Shown piece after piece: positions 27,946 through 36,774 of a stretch of 64,000 nucleotides of DNA. The DNA is from an uncultured Pelagibacteraceae bacterium (GTDB lineage Bacteria > Pseudomonadota > Alphaproteobacteria > Pelagibacterales > Pelagibacteraceae). The translations under genes were made by a program, and so were the position numbers. Location of the stretch: NCBI GenBank assembly GCA_902559395.1, contig CACEHR010000004.1, positions 1 to 64,000 of the forward strand, given 5' to 3'. Every line of letters begins with the position of its first letter. Position 1 is the first letter of the stretch. The notes beneath the pieces were generated by a model. That model searched no databases. It saw only the letters and a program-made list of their open reading frames with translations, and was not told the origin of the DNA.

Positions 27946-29172
27946 TTAATTGATATTTTTAGCTCTTTTTCTTGCTATTAACTGGGTAAGAGCATCAACC
28001 ATAGTATCTGAAGCCTTAAATATCTCATTATTTTTAAACTCGTGAGAAAGATTTTTTTCTGGATTGGTTTTATCTTCAATTACTATTCCTTCATCTGGTG
28101 AATTATTTTTTATGTATATTAATAAAAGCCATTCATCATCTGAAGCTTCATCCCATTTAACAAATATTTCTCCTGTTTCAAACCTTCTGTCTATACATCT
28201 AAATATAGACATATGCCTTGTTATGTGTCTTTTGTTTAATTGAAATACTAAACTACTGGCACTTCTGTAAAAACTTTCAAGAGCAAACTCAATTTTTTGT
28301 CTAGCTAAAGTATATTCTTTTTCTTTTTGTAAAAGTGTTTCTCTATCTTCATCTCCTTGAATTTTTACTCCTAAGGCCTCTACTCTTTCCCTAATCTTTT
28401 GATCTCTAATAATTCGATATTTTTCTTTTAGTTTTTCTATTCTTTGTTGTAAGCCAGCATAATCCTCCCTTTTTTCTCTTAAAGAAATTTTTTCTAATTT
28501 TTCTAATTCTTTAACCTCTCTGACTCTGAATTTTTCAATTTGCTTGTCTAATTTTAATTGTTGTAAAAATTGCTTTTGTTTTTCTGCTTGTTCAATTCTT
28601 AAAAGAGCTTGTTCTTTTCTTAAGAATAATTTTATTTCTTTTGTTCTTTGTTTTTCTAATCTAATTTCATCTTTTAAAGCTTGTTCTTTTAATTTAACTT
28701 TTAATTCAGCCTCTTTTTGCTTTTCTTTTGCAGCTTCAATCTTTTCTAATCTTTCTTTTTCTTGTTTTTCTAATTTTAACCTTCTTGCTTCATCTTTTTT
28801 TAGAATTTTATACTGTGAAATTGTGTCTGCTATTTTATCAAAAAATGCTTGGATATATTTTTCAAAACCAAAATTTAATCTAAACTTAAATTCAGGCTTT
28901 AAAGAATTTTGAAAGTTAACTACTTTTAGAAGAATATCTGGTTTCTTTGGTACAGTAGATTTAAATTTTTTTGAAATTTTTTTTGATTGTTTTGGTTTTT
29001 TTGATTTTTTTTGTTTTTTATTTTTTTGTTTTTTTCGGTTATTAATTTTTTTTACAGATTTATTTTTAATCTTAAATTTATTTGACTTTTTAGATATTTT
29101 TTTAACTCTTTTTTTGGTTTTTCTTTGATTTTTAGAAATACTTTTTTTTAATTTTTTTTTCTTTTTTTTCAT
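27946..29172 (-). CDS. Polylysine-headed coiled-coil protein, unknown
   Basis: About 408 residues from the ATG at 29172; an in-frame TTG at 29196 would add eight. Three regions: residues 1-85 are more than half Lys/Arg with Ser/Gln/Asn and look like a disordered nucleic-acid-binding tail; about 115-290 is a long charged helix with heptad-like Leu/Ile and many K-E pairs (coiled coil); about 290-408 is a compact mixed domain with RHMSIFRCIDRRFETGEIFV and DDEWLLLIYI, looking like a real fold. There is no signal peptide or membrane segment. No family recognised. The C-terminal domain argues against a spurious reading of A-rich DNA. Confidence 0.75.
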   Translation of the reverse strand: MKKKKKKLKKSISKNQRKTKKRVKKISKKSNKFKIKNKSVKKINNRKKQKNKKQKKSKKPKQSKKISKKFKSTVPKKPDILLKVVNFQNSLKPEFKFRLNFGFEKYIQAFFDKIADTISQYKILKKDEARRLKLEKQEKERLEKIEAAKEKQKEAELKVKLKEQALKDEIRLEKQRTKEIKLFLRKEQALLRIEQAEKQKQFLQQLKLDKQIEKFRVREVKELEKLEKISLREKREDYAGLQQRIEKLKEKYRIIRDQKIRERVEALGVKIQGDEDRETLLQKEKEYTLARQKIEFALESFYRSASSLVFQLNKRHITRHMSIFRCIDRRFETGEIFVKWDEASDDEWLLLIYIKNNSPDEGIVIEDKTNPEKNLSHEFKNNEIFKASDTMVDALTQLIARKRAKNIN

Positions 29173-29200
29173 TTTAAGAGAATTAGTTTCTACCAATTAT

Positions 29201-30391
29201 TTATTGATAAATATAGTCTCTTGTAACAGGTGTAGAAGAATATTTCTTTGTTAATTGAAATTGGTATACAACTTGATCACCCCATTTAAATGCCATCTCA
29301 CAACCAGCAAGATAAAATTCCCACATCCTAAAAAATCTTTCATCGAACATTTGAATTATTTTGTCTTTATTTCGAATGCAATTTTCTTTCCAATGTCTTA
29401 GTGTATGTGAGTAATGAAGTCTTAAAACCTCAATATCTGCAACAATTAAGCCTGCTTTTTCAATTGGTGTTGTTACTTCACTTAAACTTGGAGTATAGCC
29501 TCCTGGAAAAATATACTTAGTGATCCATGGATGTGGATCTCTTGGTGGATTTACTGATCCTATAGTATGAATTAATGATACTCCATCATCTTTTAAAAGT
29601 TTTTCAACTTGTAAAAAAAATTTTTTATAAAATTTTCTTCCTACATGTTCAAACATCCCAACACTGACTATTCTATCAAATTTTTCATTGAGCTCTCTAT
29701 AATCCATTAACTTAAAGTTTAATTGATTTTCTAAATTAAGTTCTTTTGCTCTTTTCTTGCAGTAATTAAATTGATTTTCTGAAAGTGTAATACCTGTTAC
29801 TTCGCAGTTTGCGCTTTTTGCAATATCTATTGCTAGAGAACCCCATCCACATCCAATATCTAGAACTTTTTGATTTGGCTTTATATTTAGTTTTTTTATT
29901 ATGTGTTGAATTTTATTATTTTGAGCAGTTTCCAATGTATCTGTTTCATTTTTAAAATATGCACATGAGTATTGTCTTTTAGGGTCTAAAAATAAATCAT
30001 AAAGATCATCCGAAATATCATAGTGATGCGAAACATTCATTTTAGATTTTTTTATAAAATTAAAGTTGGTTAAATATCTATAAGAACCCCTTAATCTATT
30101 AATTAAATAACTAAAAAAATTTAAATCTCCTCTACCAAAATTCATTAAGGAAAGATCCAAAAAATCAGTTAGTGATCCATTTTCAATAATTATTTCACCA
30201 TCCGTATAAGCTTCTCCAAAATAAAGATCAGGATGAAATAGCAATTTATAATGTAGGTTTTTATTTAAAATTCTGACTTTTATAGGATTGTCACTCTTAG
30301 GACTTCCAATAATATAATTTTTAGAATTTGCATCAACTAATATAAATCCATCTTTTTTAAAAACACTATTTAAAAAACGAGCAAGTTGCAT
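29201..30391 (-). CDS. cfa: Cyclopropane-fatty-acyl-phospholipid synthase
   Basis: 396 residues. The N-terminal Cfa domain is followed by HHYDISDDLYDLFLDP and YSCAYF (substrate region), then the SAM motif VLDIGCGWGSLAI. The catalytic-domain features EHVGRKFY and HTIG with the C-terminal YE/E-x-x-C block (FYLAGCEMAFKWGDQVVYQFQL) are present. It transfers a methylene from SAM to unsaturated phospholipid acyl chains at the membrane surface. Length matches E. coli Cfa (382). It is separated from the upstream DapA-like gene by 8 bases. Confidence 0.92.
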   Translation of the reverse strand: MQLARFLNSVFKKDGFILVDANSKNYIIGSPKSDNPIKVRILNKNLHYKLLFHPDLYFGEAYTDGEIIIENGSLTDFLDLSLMNFGRGDLNFFSYLINRLRGSYRYLTNFNFIKKSKMNVSHHYDISDDLYDLFLDPKRQYSCAYFKNETDTLETAQNNKIQHIIKKLNIKPNQKVLDIGCGWGSLAIDIAKSANCEVTGITLSENQFNYCKKRAKELNLENQLNFKLMDYRELNEKFDRIVSVGMFEHVGRKFYKKFFLQVEKLLKDDGVSLIHTIGSVNPPRDPHPWITKYIFPGGYTPSLSEVTTPIEKAGLIVADIEVLRLHYSHTLRHWKENCIRNKDKIIQMFDERFFRMWEFYLAGCEMAFKWGDQVVYQFQLTKKYSSTPVTRDYIYQ

Positions 30392-30399
30392 ATTAATTT

Positions 30400-31269
30400 T
30401 TAATTATTTTTAAAATTTAATGTATATAATTGATTTAATAAATTATTTTTTTCATTCTCATTCAAAATTCTTAGAGGGGGTAAAATATTTTCATAATTTG
30501 CGTCATTTTGAGCAAAAAAAGTATGCAAACCTGATATTAAATTATACTGCTCAAATACTGCCCTTACCTTACACAATGTATCATTTAAATTTTGTTCCTT
30601 TTTATTTATAAAATTTTCATAAACATCTCTTGCTAATGACGCTGTGGCATTTGTAGTTGCTGTTATTATACCTGAACAACCTAAATCTAAACCTTTTAAT
30701 AATTTTGACTCTGATCCTGGCATTAAGGAAAAATTATCTATTTTAAGTTTTTCAAATAAATTATATGAACTATCTTTAACTCCAATTATTTGATCAGGAA
30801 AATTTTCAACTAATTTATAAACTACATTTTCACTAAATTTATATCCAGATAATTTTTCAAAATTATAAAGTATTATTTTAGAATCTGGAATTACTTTAAT
30901 TATATTTGAATAAAAATTAAAAACATCTTGATCATCATACTTGTAATAAGCTGGAGGCATTATTAAAAATCTAACAAATCCGAGGGACATAGAAATTTTC
31001 ATTAAACTAATTGTATCAGATAAAGAATTGAGGCCAGTACCAATTATAAAATTTTCTTTATAACTATTTGATGATAGATTGTTTATTAGATTAATTTTAT
31101 CGCTTAATGAAATTAATTGAGACTGACCAGTGCTTCCAAAAAAAACTACTCCATGACAACCTTTATCTATTACCTTTTCCGCATGAGTTATCGTTTTTTT
31201 TATGTCTAATCCTAAATCTGCATCTAAGATTGATAATGTGGCAGCATAAATTCCATTTATCATAGTCAT
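30400..31269 (-). CDS. DHDPS/NAL-family aldolase, non-DapA
   Basis: 289 residues of the class I pyruvate-type aldolase family. The Schiff-base Lys is in IIGVKDSSYN (K165) and the catalytic Tyr in IILYNFEKL (Y135). The substrate loop reads GSTGQS (45-50) where DapA has GTTGE, and the YN-x-P motif is YNFE, so lysine-pathway dihydrodipicolinate synthase is unlikely. A sugar-acid aldolase or N-acetylneuraminate-lyase-like activity fits better, but the substrate cannot be called. A nearby alternative ATG two codons in (31263) is possible. It is co-directional with cfa. Confidence 0.78.
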   Translation of the reverse strand: MTMINGIYAATLSILDADLGLDIKKTITHAEKVIDKGCHGVVFFGSTGQSQLISLSDKINLINNLSSNSYKENFIIGTGLNSLSDTISLMKISMSLGFVRFLIMPPAYYKYDDQDVFNFYSNIIKVIPDSKIILYNFEKLSGYKFSENVVYKLVENFPDQIIGVKDSSYNLFEKLKIDNFSLMPGSESKLLKGLDLGCSGIITATTNATASLARDVYENFINKKEQNLNDTLCKVRAVFEQYNLISGLHTFFAQNDANYENILPPLRILNENEKNNLLNQLYTLNFKNN

Positions 31270-31321
31270 AATTTATATTTAAATATAAATTAAATAAAAA
31301 AAAAAATTTTTAAATAGTTTT

Positions 31322-32260
31322 ATGAAAACAGGCGTTTTTTTAAATTATATAGGTCTTGGTGCAAATCTTATGCACTTAGCTTACTGTCATAAAATAGCTA
31401 GTATTCATGGACCAATAACCTTAATTTCGCTGGCAAAGAATCTTGACCAGGCTTTAGAAGATGATCCATTGATAGAGCAAATAATTATTTTTGGTAAAAA
31501 TAAAAAAATCACTGATATTCCAAAAATATCATCTAATCTTAGAAAGTTAAATTTAGATTGTATTTTTATTTTTTACCCAAGTCCTAGATTGTATTTAGCT
31601 GCTAAATTAGCTGGTATCAAAAAAGTATATTGTTATCCTTTATTTAAAAAAAAAGAATTACATTTAGTTGAAGCAGCAAGAAAATTTATCTGTAAAAGCT
31701 TAAATCTTTCGGATTGTCATACAGAAACATTAATTCAAATAAGCAAAAAAAAAATTGAAAAAACAAAAAAATTTTTTGATGAAAATAAATTTAACATAGT
31801 TATCGGAGCAGGCTCCTCTGGACCAGATACAAGATGGGGAGAAAAAAATTTTATAAAATTAATTAACCAGCTTAATAATAAAGGTGATTTTTATTTTTAT
31901 ATTCAAGCTGGACCAGATCAAAAAAACATTTCTACAGAAATAATTAATAATGTTGATAAAAAAAATTGTATGGACTTAAGTGATTTATCTGTGAGAGAAA
32001 TTTTACCTTTCTTTTCTCTATGTGATGCTTACGTTGGTAACGATTCTTTCATGCATCATGTTACTTCTCAATCTCAAAAACCTGCTATCGTATTATTAAT
32101 TAACTCTCCAAAGGCATATACAGATTATAGTAAAAATTATCATAGAATTGTTCCAGACAATTCAAGTATAGAAAATATAAATCATAATTTCTTACATAGT
32201 CCAGACTCAATAAGTGTTGAAAAAGTGATGAATAAAGTTTTAGAGATAAAATCTAAATAG
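31322..32260 (+). CDS. Glycosyltransferase family 9 (heptosyltransferase-like)
   Basis: 312 residues. The N-terminal YIGLGANLMHLAYCHKIA and the C-terminal donor-site region (IVIGAGSSGPDTRWGEKNF, then CDAYVGNDSFMHHVTSQ) match GT9 enzymes, which move heptose or similar sugars onto lipopolysaccharide core. The donor motif D-S/N-G-P-x-H is altered to NDSFMHH. The donor could therefore differ from ADP-heptose. The gene stands alone, divergent from the DapA-like gene across 52 bases and overlapping the convergent J-protein gene by 8. Confidence 0.8.
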   Translation: MKTGVFLNYIGLGANLMHLAYCHKIASIHGPITLISLAKNLDQALEDDPLIEQIIIFGKNKKITDIPKISSNLRKLNLDCIFIFYPSPRLYLAAKLAGIKKVYCYPLFKKKELHLVEAARKFICKSLNLSDCHTETLIQISKKKIEKTKKFFDENKFNIVIGAGSSGPDTRWGEKNFIKLINQLNNKGDFYFYIQAGPDQKNISTEIINNVDKKNCMDLSDLSVREILPFFSLCDAYVGNDSFMHHVTSQSQKPAIVLLINSPKAYTDYSKNYHRIVPDNSSIENINHNFLHSPDSISVEKVMNKVLEIKSK

Positions 32261-32762
32261 TGTTTTTAGTTAAAGTATCTTTGGCCTGATTTACAATTAC
32301 AGCTAATCTATTAAGTTCAGGATTTTTATCTGGATGAATTTTTTTCATTATTTTTTTATAAGAATTTAAAATTTGCTCGTTAGTATATTTTTTTTTTGGA
32401 TCTAAATTTAATATTTCACAAGCTTCTACTCTCGACATTGATTGCAAATTTTTACTCTCACTTGATTGGTTAAAACTAAATCTTCCAGAATTTTTTAAAA
32501 CCCTAATTAAACTCCATAGTCTCAAAACCTGAAATAAAGTTATTCCAGCTTTAGTTTTAATCAGAGGCAAGATTGCTAGGAGAAAAGGGAGTGAAAATAC
32601 GTATCGCCCAGCAAATGTTGCTATAATTGCAAATGCAATTGAACCTAAAATTAGAGACTTTCTAAAAATATTTTTAATTTTTTTTGATTTTGAATTAACA
32701 AACCAAGTAAGGAAAAAATAAATTAAAAGAAAAATTATTATTGTGAGAAAAAAAATATTCAT
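32253..32762 (-). CDS. Membrane-anchored J-domain protein
   Basis: About 169 residues from the ATG at 32762. Hydrophobic segments at about 1-20 and 33-65 are followed by a linker, then a C-terminal J-like domain: EACEILNLDP, LNSYKKIMKKIHPDKNPELNR with an intact HPD, and a shortened last helix. The layout (N-terminal membrane, C-terminal J domain) resembles the Tim14/Pam18-like DnaJ proteins of alphaproteobacteria. It should recruit and stimulate a DnaK-type Hsp70 at the inner membrane. An in-frame start at 32792 would overlap the divergent oligopeptidase gene, so the inner ATG is preferred. Confidence 0.8.
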   Translation of the reverse strand: MNIFFLTIIIFLLIYFFLTWFVNSKSKKIKNIFRKSLILGSIAFAIIATFAGRYVFSLPFLLAILPLIKTKAGITLFQVLRLWSLIRVLKNSGRFSFNQSSESKNLQSMSRVEACEILNLDPKKKYTNEQILNSYKKIMKKIHPDKNPELNRLAVIVNQAKDTLTKNTI

Positions 32763-32779
32763 ATATTGAAAGTATATAA

Positions 32780-34855
32780 ATGAAAATACCACAACTTAAA
32801 AAAAAACCAGAGATAAAATCTTGTCACAATACAGAATGGGAAGATAATTATAGCTGGATACATCAAGATAATATTTTAGAAGTTCTTAAAGACAAAAGTA
32901 AGTTAGATCCTGAGGTCAAAAATTATTTAGAAGATGAAAATGCTTATACAGAGCATCATTTAAAAGATACAAAAGATATCCAAAAAAAATTATTTGATGA
33001 AATTAAAGGAAGAATTAAATTAGATGATGAATCTCTACCTTACAAAGATCATTCTTATGAGTATTGGACAAAAACTACAACAAAAGGAAATTATTCCATA
33101 AAACTGAGAAAAAAAATTGGTTCAGAAAATGTAGAAGAAATATGGAATGGAGATAAAGAAAAAGAAAAGCTTAAAACAGAATATTTTGGAGTTGGAGATC
33201 TAGAAGTAAGCAATAATGATAAATATCTAGGATACTCTTTGGATCTTAAGGGTTCTGAGTATTACACAATTTATTTAAGAGATATAAAAACAAACAAAAT
33301 TATTTCAAAAGAAATTACAGAAACATCAGGTGGGATAATATTTAGTTTAGATGATAAATATATTTTTTATTCTAAACTTGATGAAAATCATAGAGCAAGA
33401 ACAATATACAGACACAAAATTGGAGATTTTGATAGTAAAGATGAATTAATATTTGAGGAGAAAAGTGAGGCTTTTACAGTAGGAATTGGGAAAAGCTCAG
33501 ATGAAAAATATTATTTTATAAATACTTCTGACCACAATACGTCAGAGCAATATTACTTTAAATCGGATGAATTAAATCCATCTCCAAAACTTATTATTAA
33601 AAGAGAAAGAGGTGTTCTGTATTCTGTAAATTCATGGGATGGTAAATTTTATAATCATACAAATAAAAATGCTGAAGACTTTAAAGTTGATATTTGTGAG
33701 AATTTAGAAAATCAAAATTGGAAAACATATATTCCAGCGAAAGATGAGGTTTTGATTGGTGGATTAACATTTCTTAAAAATTGGATTATTCGTGGTGAAA
33801 CATCAGATGCACTAGATAAATTATTTGTTAAAAATATTTCTACAAATATAGAGGAGGAATTAATTTTTTCTGATGAGTCTGTTTATGTTCCAGGAGTGAG
33901 CTTAACTCAAAAAGATAGAAATACTGATGAAGTTTATTTGGGATATTCATCGCCCAAAACTCCCTCTAGAGTATTTAAATATAATTTAGCAACAAAATCT
34001 AAAGAGCTTGTCAAAGAGCAAGAAATTCCCTCTGGTCATAATAAAGATGACTATATTGTTGAGAGAATTGAGTTTAAATCTCATGATGGAAGAATGGTTC
34101 CATTAACAATCACAAGACACAAAAAAACAAAAATTGATGGGACTGCAAATGTTTTATTATATGGATATGGATCTTATGGAAATTCTATGTCACCAAGTTT
34201 CTCTTCCACAAGATTAAGTCTTATCAATAGAGATATAATTTGGGCCACAGCTCACATTAGAGGTGGTATGGAAAAAGGTATGAAATGGTGGAAAGAGGGA
34301 AAATTAACAAACAAAAAAAATACTTTTGAAGATTATATTTACGCAGCAAAATATTTAATTGAAAAGAATTATACGTCAAAAGGAAGTATTATTGGAATGG
34401 GTGGATCAGCTGGAGGATTATTAATGGGAGCTGTAGTTAATCAATCTCCTGAATTATTTTTAGGAATTATCATGGCTGTTCCTTTTGTAGATTCTTTAAC
34501 TACAAATCTTGATCATTCTTTACCGTTAACTGTGGGAGAATTTGACGAATTTGGAAATGCAAAAGAGAATAAAGAGCAATTTGATTATATTTTTTCATAT
34601 GCGCCCTATAACAATATTAAAAAAATGGATTATCCACATATTTTTATTACAACAAGTTTAAGTGATAATAGAGTTTTGTTTGATGAACCTGCAAAATTTA
34701 CAGCAAAACTTAGAGACTATAAAACAGATAATAATTTGCTTCTTTTAAAAACTGAAATGAACGCTGGTCATGGTGGAAAATCTGGAAGAGATGGCGCAAT
34801 AGAAGAAATTGCTATTGACTATGCATTTGCATTAAAAATTTCAAAAAAAATTTAG
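32780..34855 (+). CDS. ptrB: Oligopeptidase B (prolyl oligopeptidase family, S9A)
   Basis: 691 residues. An N-terminal seven-bladed propeller domain (about 70-410) precedes an alpha/beta-hydrolase domain with the nucleophile elbow GMGGSAGGLLMG (near residue 545-556), the oxyanion-region LYGYGSYG, and the C-terminal MNAGHGGKSGR with the catalytic His. The RGG block HIRGGMEKGMKWW is typical of oligopeptidase B. It cleaves small peptides after basic residues in the cytoplasm. No signal peptide. Length matches E. coli PtrB (686). Confidence 0.9.
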   Translation: MKIPQLKKKPEIKSCHNTEWEDNYSWIHQDNILEVLKDKSKLDPEVKNYLEDENAYTEHHLKDTKDIQKKLFDEIKGRIKLDDESLPYKDHSYEYWTKTTTKGNYSIKLRKKIGSENVEEIWNGDKEKEKLKTEYFGVGDLEVSNNDKYLGYSLDLKGSEYYTIYLRDIKTNKIISKEITETSGGIIFSLDDKYIFYSKLDENHRARTIYRHKIGDFDSKDELIFEEKSEAFTVGIGKSSDEKYYFINTSDHNTSEQYYFKSDELNPSPKLIIKRERGVLYSVNSWDGKFYNHTNKNAEDFKVDICENLENQNWKTYIPAKDEVLIGGLTFLKNWIIRGETSDALDKLFVKNISTNIEEELIFSDESVYVPGVSLTQKDRNTDEVYLGYSSPKTPSRVFKYNLATKSKELVKEQEIPSGHNKDDYIVERIEFKSHDGRMVPLTITRHKKTKIDGTANVLLYGYGSYGNSMSPSFSSTRLSLINRDIIWATAHIRGGMEKGMKWWKEGKLTNKKNTFEDYIYAAKYLIEKNYTSKGSIIGMGGSAGGLLMGAVVNQSPELFLGIIMAVPFVDSLTTNLDHSLPLTVGEFDEFGNAKENKEQFDYIFSYAPYNNIKKMDYPHIFITTSLSDNRVLFDEPAKFTAKLRDYKTDNNLLLLKTEMNAGHGGKSGRDGAIEEIAIDYAFALKISKKI

Positions 34856-34867
34856 TACACTTTAAAT

Positions 34868-34895
34868 CTTGAAAAAAACAAATTAATCCCCATAT
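34868..34895 (+). promoter_or_regulatory. RpoH heat-shock promoter of hsp20
   Basis: CTTGAAA (34868-34874), a 13-base spacer and CCCCATAT (34888-34895) match the sigma-32 consensus CTTGAAA-N13-CCCCATNT at every defined position. The start of transcription would lie near 34902, giving a leader of about 55 bases ending in a strong Shine-Dalgarno AAAGGAGG at 34945-34952. The -10 half CCCCAT is also repeated inverted as ATGGGG at 34915-34920. Confidence 0.9.
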
Positions 34896-34957
34896 AAAAT
34901 TAGTAAGTCGCCTAATGGGGCTTACATAAATAAACTTGCTTAACAAAGGAGGATACT

Positions 34958-35404
34958 ATGACAAGTAAGGATCTATCTATATTTAACTCACTTAGACCTT
35001 TTTCAATTGGTTTTGATGACATGTTCGACCAATTTGAAAATATGTTGGGAAATGGGAATTTGACGATGCAGTCAAATTATCCACCATACAACATCCGAAA
35101 GACAGGTAAAGACAACTATGCAATTGAAGTAGCATTGGCTGGCTTTAGCAAAAAAGACGTTGAGGTTGAGTTCGAGGACAATTTATTAACAGTAAGAACA
35201 AAACAAGTTAATAAGTCTGAAGACAGTGATGTTAATGGAGAAATTATTCATAAAGGTATTTCTCAAAGACAATTTGCAAGATCATTCACTATTGCTGATG
35301 ATGTAAAAGTTAATGGTGCTGAACTTAAAGATGGTCTTTTAACAATATCTTGTGAAAGAATAATTCCAGAACATAAAAAAAAGAAGCTTATTGAAATTAA
35401 ATAA
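34958..35404 (+). CDS. Small heat-shock protein Hsp20 (IbpA-like)
   Basis: 148 residues with an alpha-crystallin domain (about 45-135): PPYNIRKTGKDNYAIEVALA at the start, GFSKKDVEVEFEDNLLTVRT, and the terminal GLLTISCERIIPE. The N-terminal RPFSIGFDDMFDQFENML resembles IbpA, and the C-terminal IPEHKKKK region has an I-x-x anchor. It holds unfolding proteins during stress. Strong ribosome-binding site AAAGGAGG and a consensus heat-shock promoter lie upstream; a hairpin terminator follows. Single gene. Confidence 0.95.
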   Translation: MTSKDLSIFNSLRPFSIGFDDMFDQFENMLGNGNLTMQSNYPPYNIRKTGKDNYAIEVALAGFSKKDVEVEFEDNLLTVRTKQVNKSEDSDVNGEIIHKGISQRQFARSFTIADDVKVNGAELKDGLLTISCERIIPEHKKKKLIEIK

Positions 35405-35417
35405 GTCTTAAACCTTG

Positions 35418-35441
35418 CTTGTGGGGATTTTTCCCCACAAG
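35418..35441. terminator. Hairpin terminator between hsp20 and the purine permease
   Basis: CTTGTGGGG (35418-35426), loop ATTTTT, CCCCACAAG (35433-35441): a perfect 9-bp stem followed by TTTAAATTAATTA on the plus strand and preceded by AAGG on the other. It lies between two convergent genes and probably serves hsp20, perhaps both. Confidence 0.85.
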
Positions 35442-35451
35442 TTTAAATTAA

Positions 35452-36774
35452 TTATTTCTTTGCCATTATAGCATTCAAAGCAAATGCTAATAATCCAGCA
35501 GGTATAAGTCCAGTTGTTAACAGTAGTTTTAAACTTATTCCAAAATCTGGAATATTTTTCACAAAGTCTGGTAATAATGACATCCCAATTCCAAAAGACA
35601 AAGAAAGAGCTAAGATTAATAAATTTCTTTGATCCATTTCTGCCCTTGAAATCAATTTAATACCAGCAGCTACAATCATACCAAACATAATGATTGCTGC
35701 TCCACCAATCACAGACTCTGGCATTGCAGCGATTATTCCACCTAATTTTGGAAATAATCCCATTAGAACTAAGACTATTCCTGCAATAGTTCCAACGTGC
35801 CTACTTACCACACCTGTAAACGCAACTAGTCCAGCATTTTGTGAATAGGATGTATTTGGCATCGCATTAAATATTGCACCAAATGCAGTACCAACACCAT
35901 CTGCCATAATTCCACCCGATATTTCTTTATCCGTTGCTTCTCGTTTAGCACCACCCATTGTCGTAGCACTTATGTCTCCAATTGTTTCAATTGTTGTAAC
36001 AACTGACATAAACAACATTAGAATTATTGCACCAGGTACAAAGTCAATTCCATATTGAAGTGGCATTGGAAATGCAAACCATGATGCAGATGCAATTTTT
36101 CCGTAGTTAACCATTCCTAGTGCTGCTGCAACTATGAAGCCGGCTACTATTCCAATTAAAATTGATCCTGCAGAAGCCATCCCCTTGCCTCTAAGATTAA
36201 AAAAGATTGCAACTATAAACACTGTGAAAGCAACCGTTAAATGATTTGCATTTGCAAAGATTTCAGGTTTATTATTCATTAACCATCCACCTCCACCAGC
36301 ATACATAAAACCAACTTTAAGCAAACTAAATCCAATCATTAGCACAACTATACCAGTAACTAATGGTGGGAATAGATGTCTTATTGGTTTTAAAACTTTT
36401 CCAATAAAAATTTGAAAAATTCCTCCAATGAACGCTGCTGTAAATACTGCACCTAATCCTGCTGCTTTAAATGGTAGCATGATTGGTATAAATGCAAAAC
36501 TTGTTCCTTGAACAATAGGAAGTCTTGCACCAATTTCTTTATATCCAACTGTTTGGATAATTGTTGCAACTCCCGCTACAAACAAAGCCATTTGAATCAA
36601 AAATATTTTTTGTTCAGGCGTTTGACCAAAAACTCCAGCCACAATTATAGGAACCGTTATATTACCAGCAAACATTGCTAGTACGTGCTGAATTCCTAAA
36701 GGTATGGATTTATTTAATGGAAGTTTTTTATCCGGACTGTTTGTAGAGCCCGCTTTTGTTTTTCTTGAAGCCAT
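35452..36774 (-). CDS. NCS2 family purine (urate/xanthine) permease
   Basis: A 440-residue, roughly 12- to 14-helix nucleobase-cation symporter-2. The family signature appears in SQNAGLVAFTGVVSRHVG (about 315-332), and the start LGIQHVLAMFAGNITVPII is that of xanthine/urate permeases (the UacT, XanQ and PucJ/K group) rather than uracil permease. Substrate is inferred from the urate-breakdown operons that begin about 6 kb away. A strong Shine-Dalgarno (GGAGG) precedes the ATG. The upstream 137-base gap holds no gene. It stands at the edge of the purine island. Confidence 0.85.
   Translation of the reverse strand: MASRKTKAGSTNSPDKKLPLNKSIPLGIQHVLAMFAGNITVPIIVAGVFGQTPEQKIFLIQMALFVAGVATIIQTVGYKEIGARLPIVQGTSFAFIPIMLPFKAAGLGAVFTAAFIGGIFQIFIGKVLKPIRHLFPPLVTGIVVLMIGFSLLKVGFMYAGGGGWLMNNKPEIFANANHLTVAFTVFIVAIFFNLRGKGMASAGSILIGIVAGFIVAAALGMVNYGKIASASWFAFPMPLQYGIDFVPGAIILMLFMSVVTTIETIGDISATTMGGAKREATDKEISGGIMADGVGTAFGAIFNAMPNTSYSQNAGLVAFTGVVSRHVGTIAGIVLVLMGLFPKLGGIIAAMPESVIGGAAIIMFGMIVAAGIKLISRAEMDQRNLLILALSLSFGIGMSLLPDFVKNIPDFGISLKLLLTTGLIPAGLLAFALNAIMAKK

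Noticed and set aside
28544..28912. 122-codon Phe/Cys/Asn-rich open frame opposite the coiled-coil gene
   Set aside because: It is the mirror of Lys/Glu-rich codons on the other strand and has no independent support.
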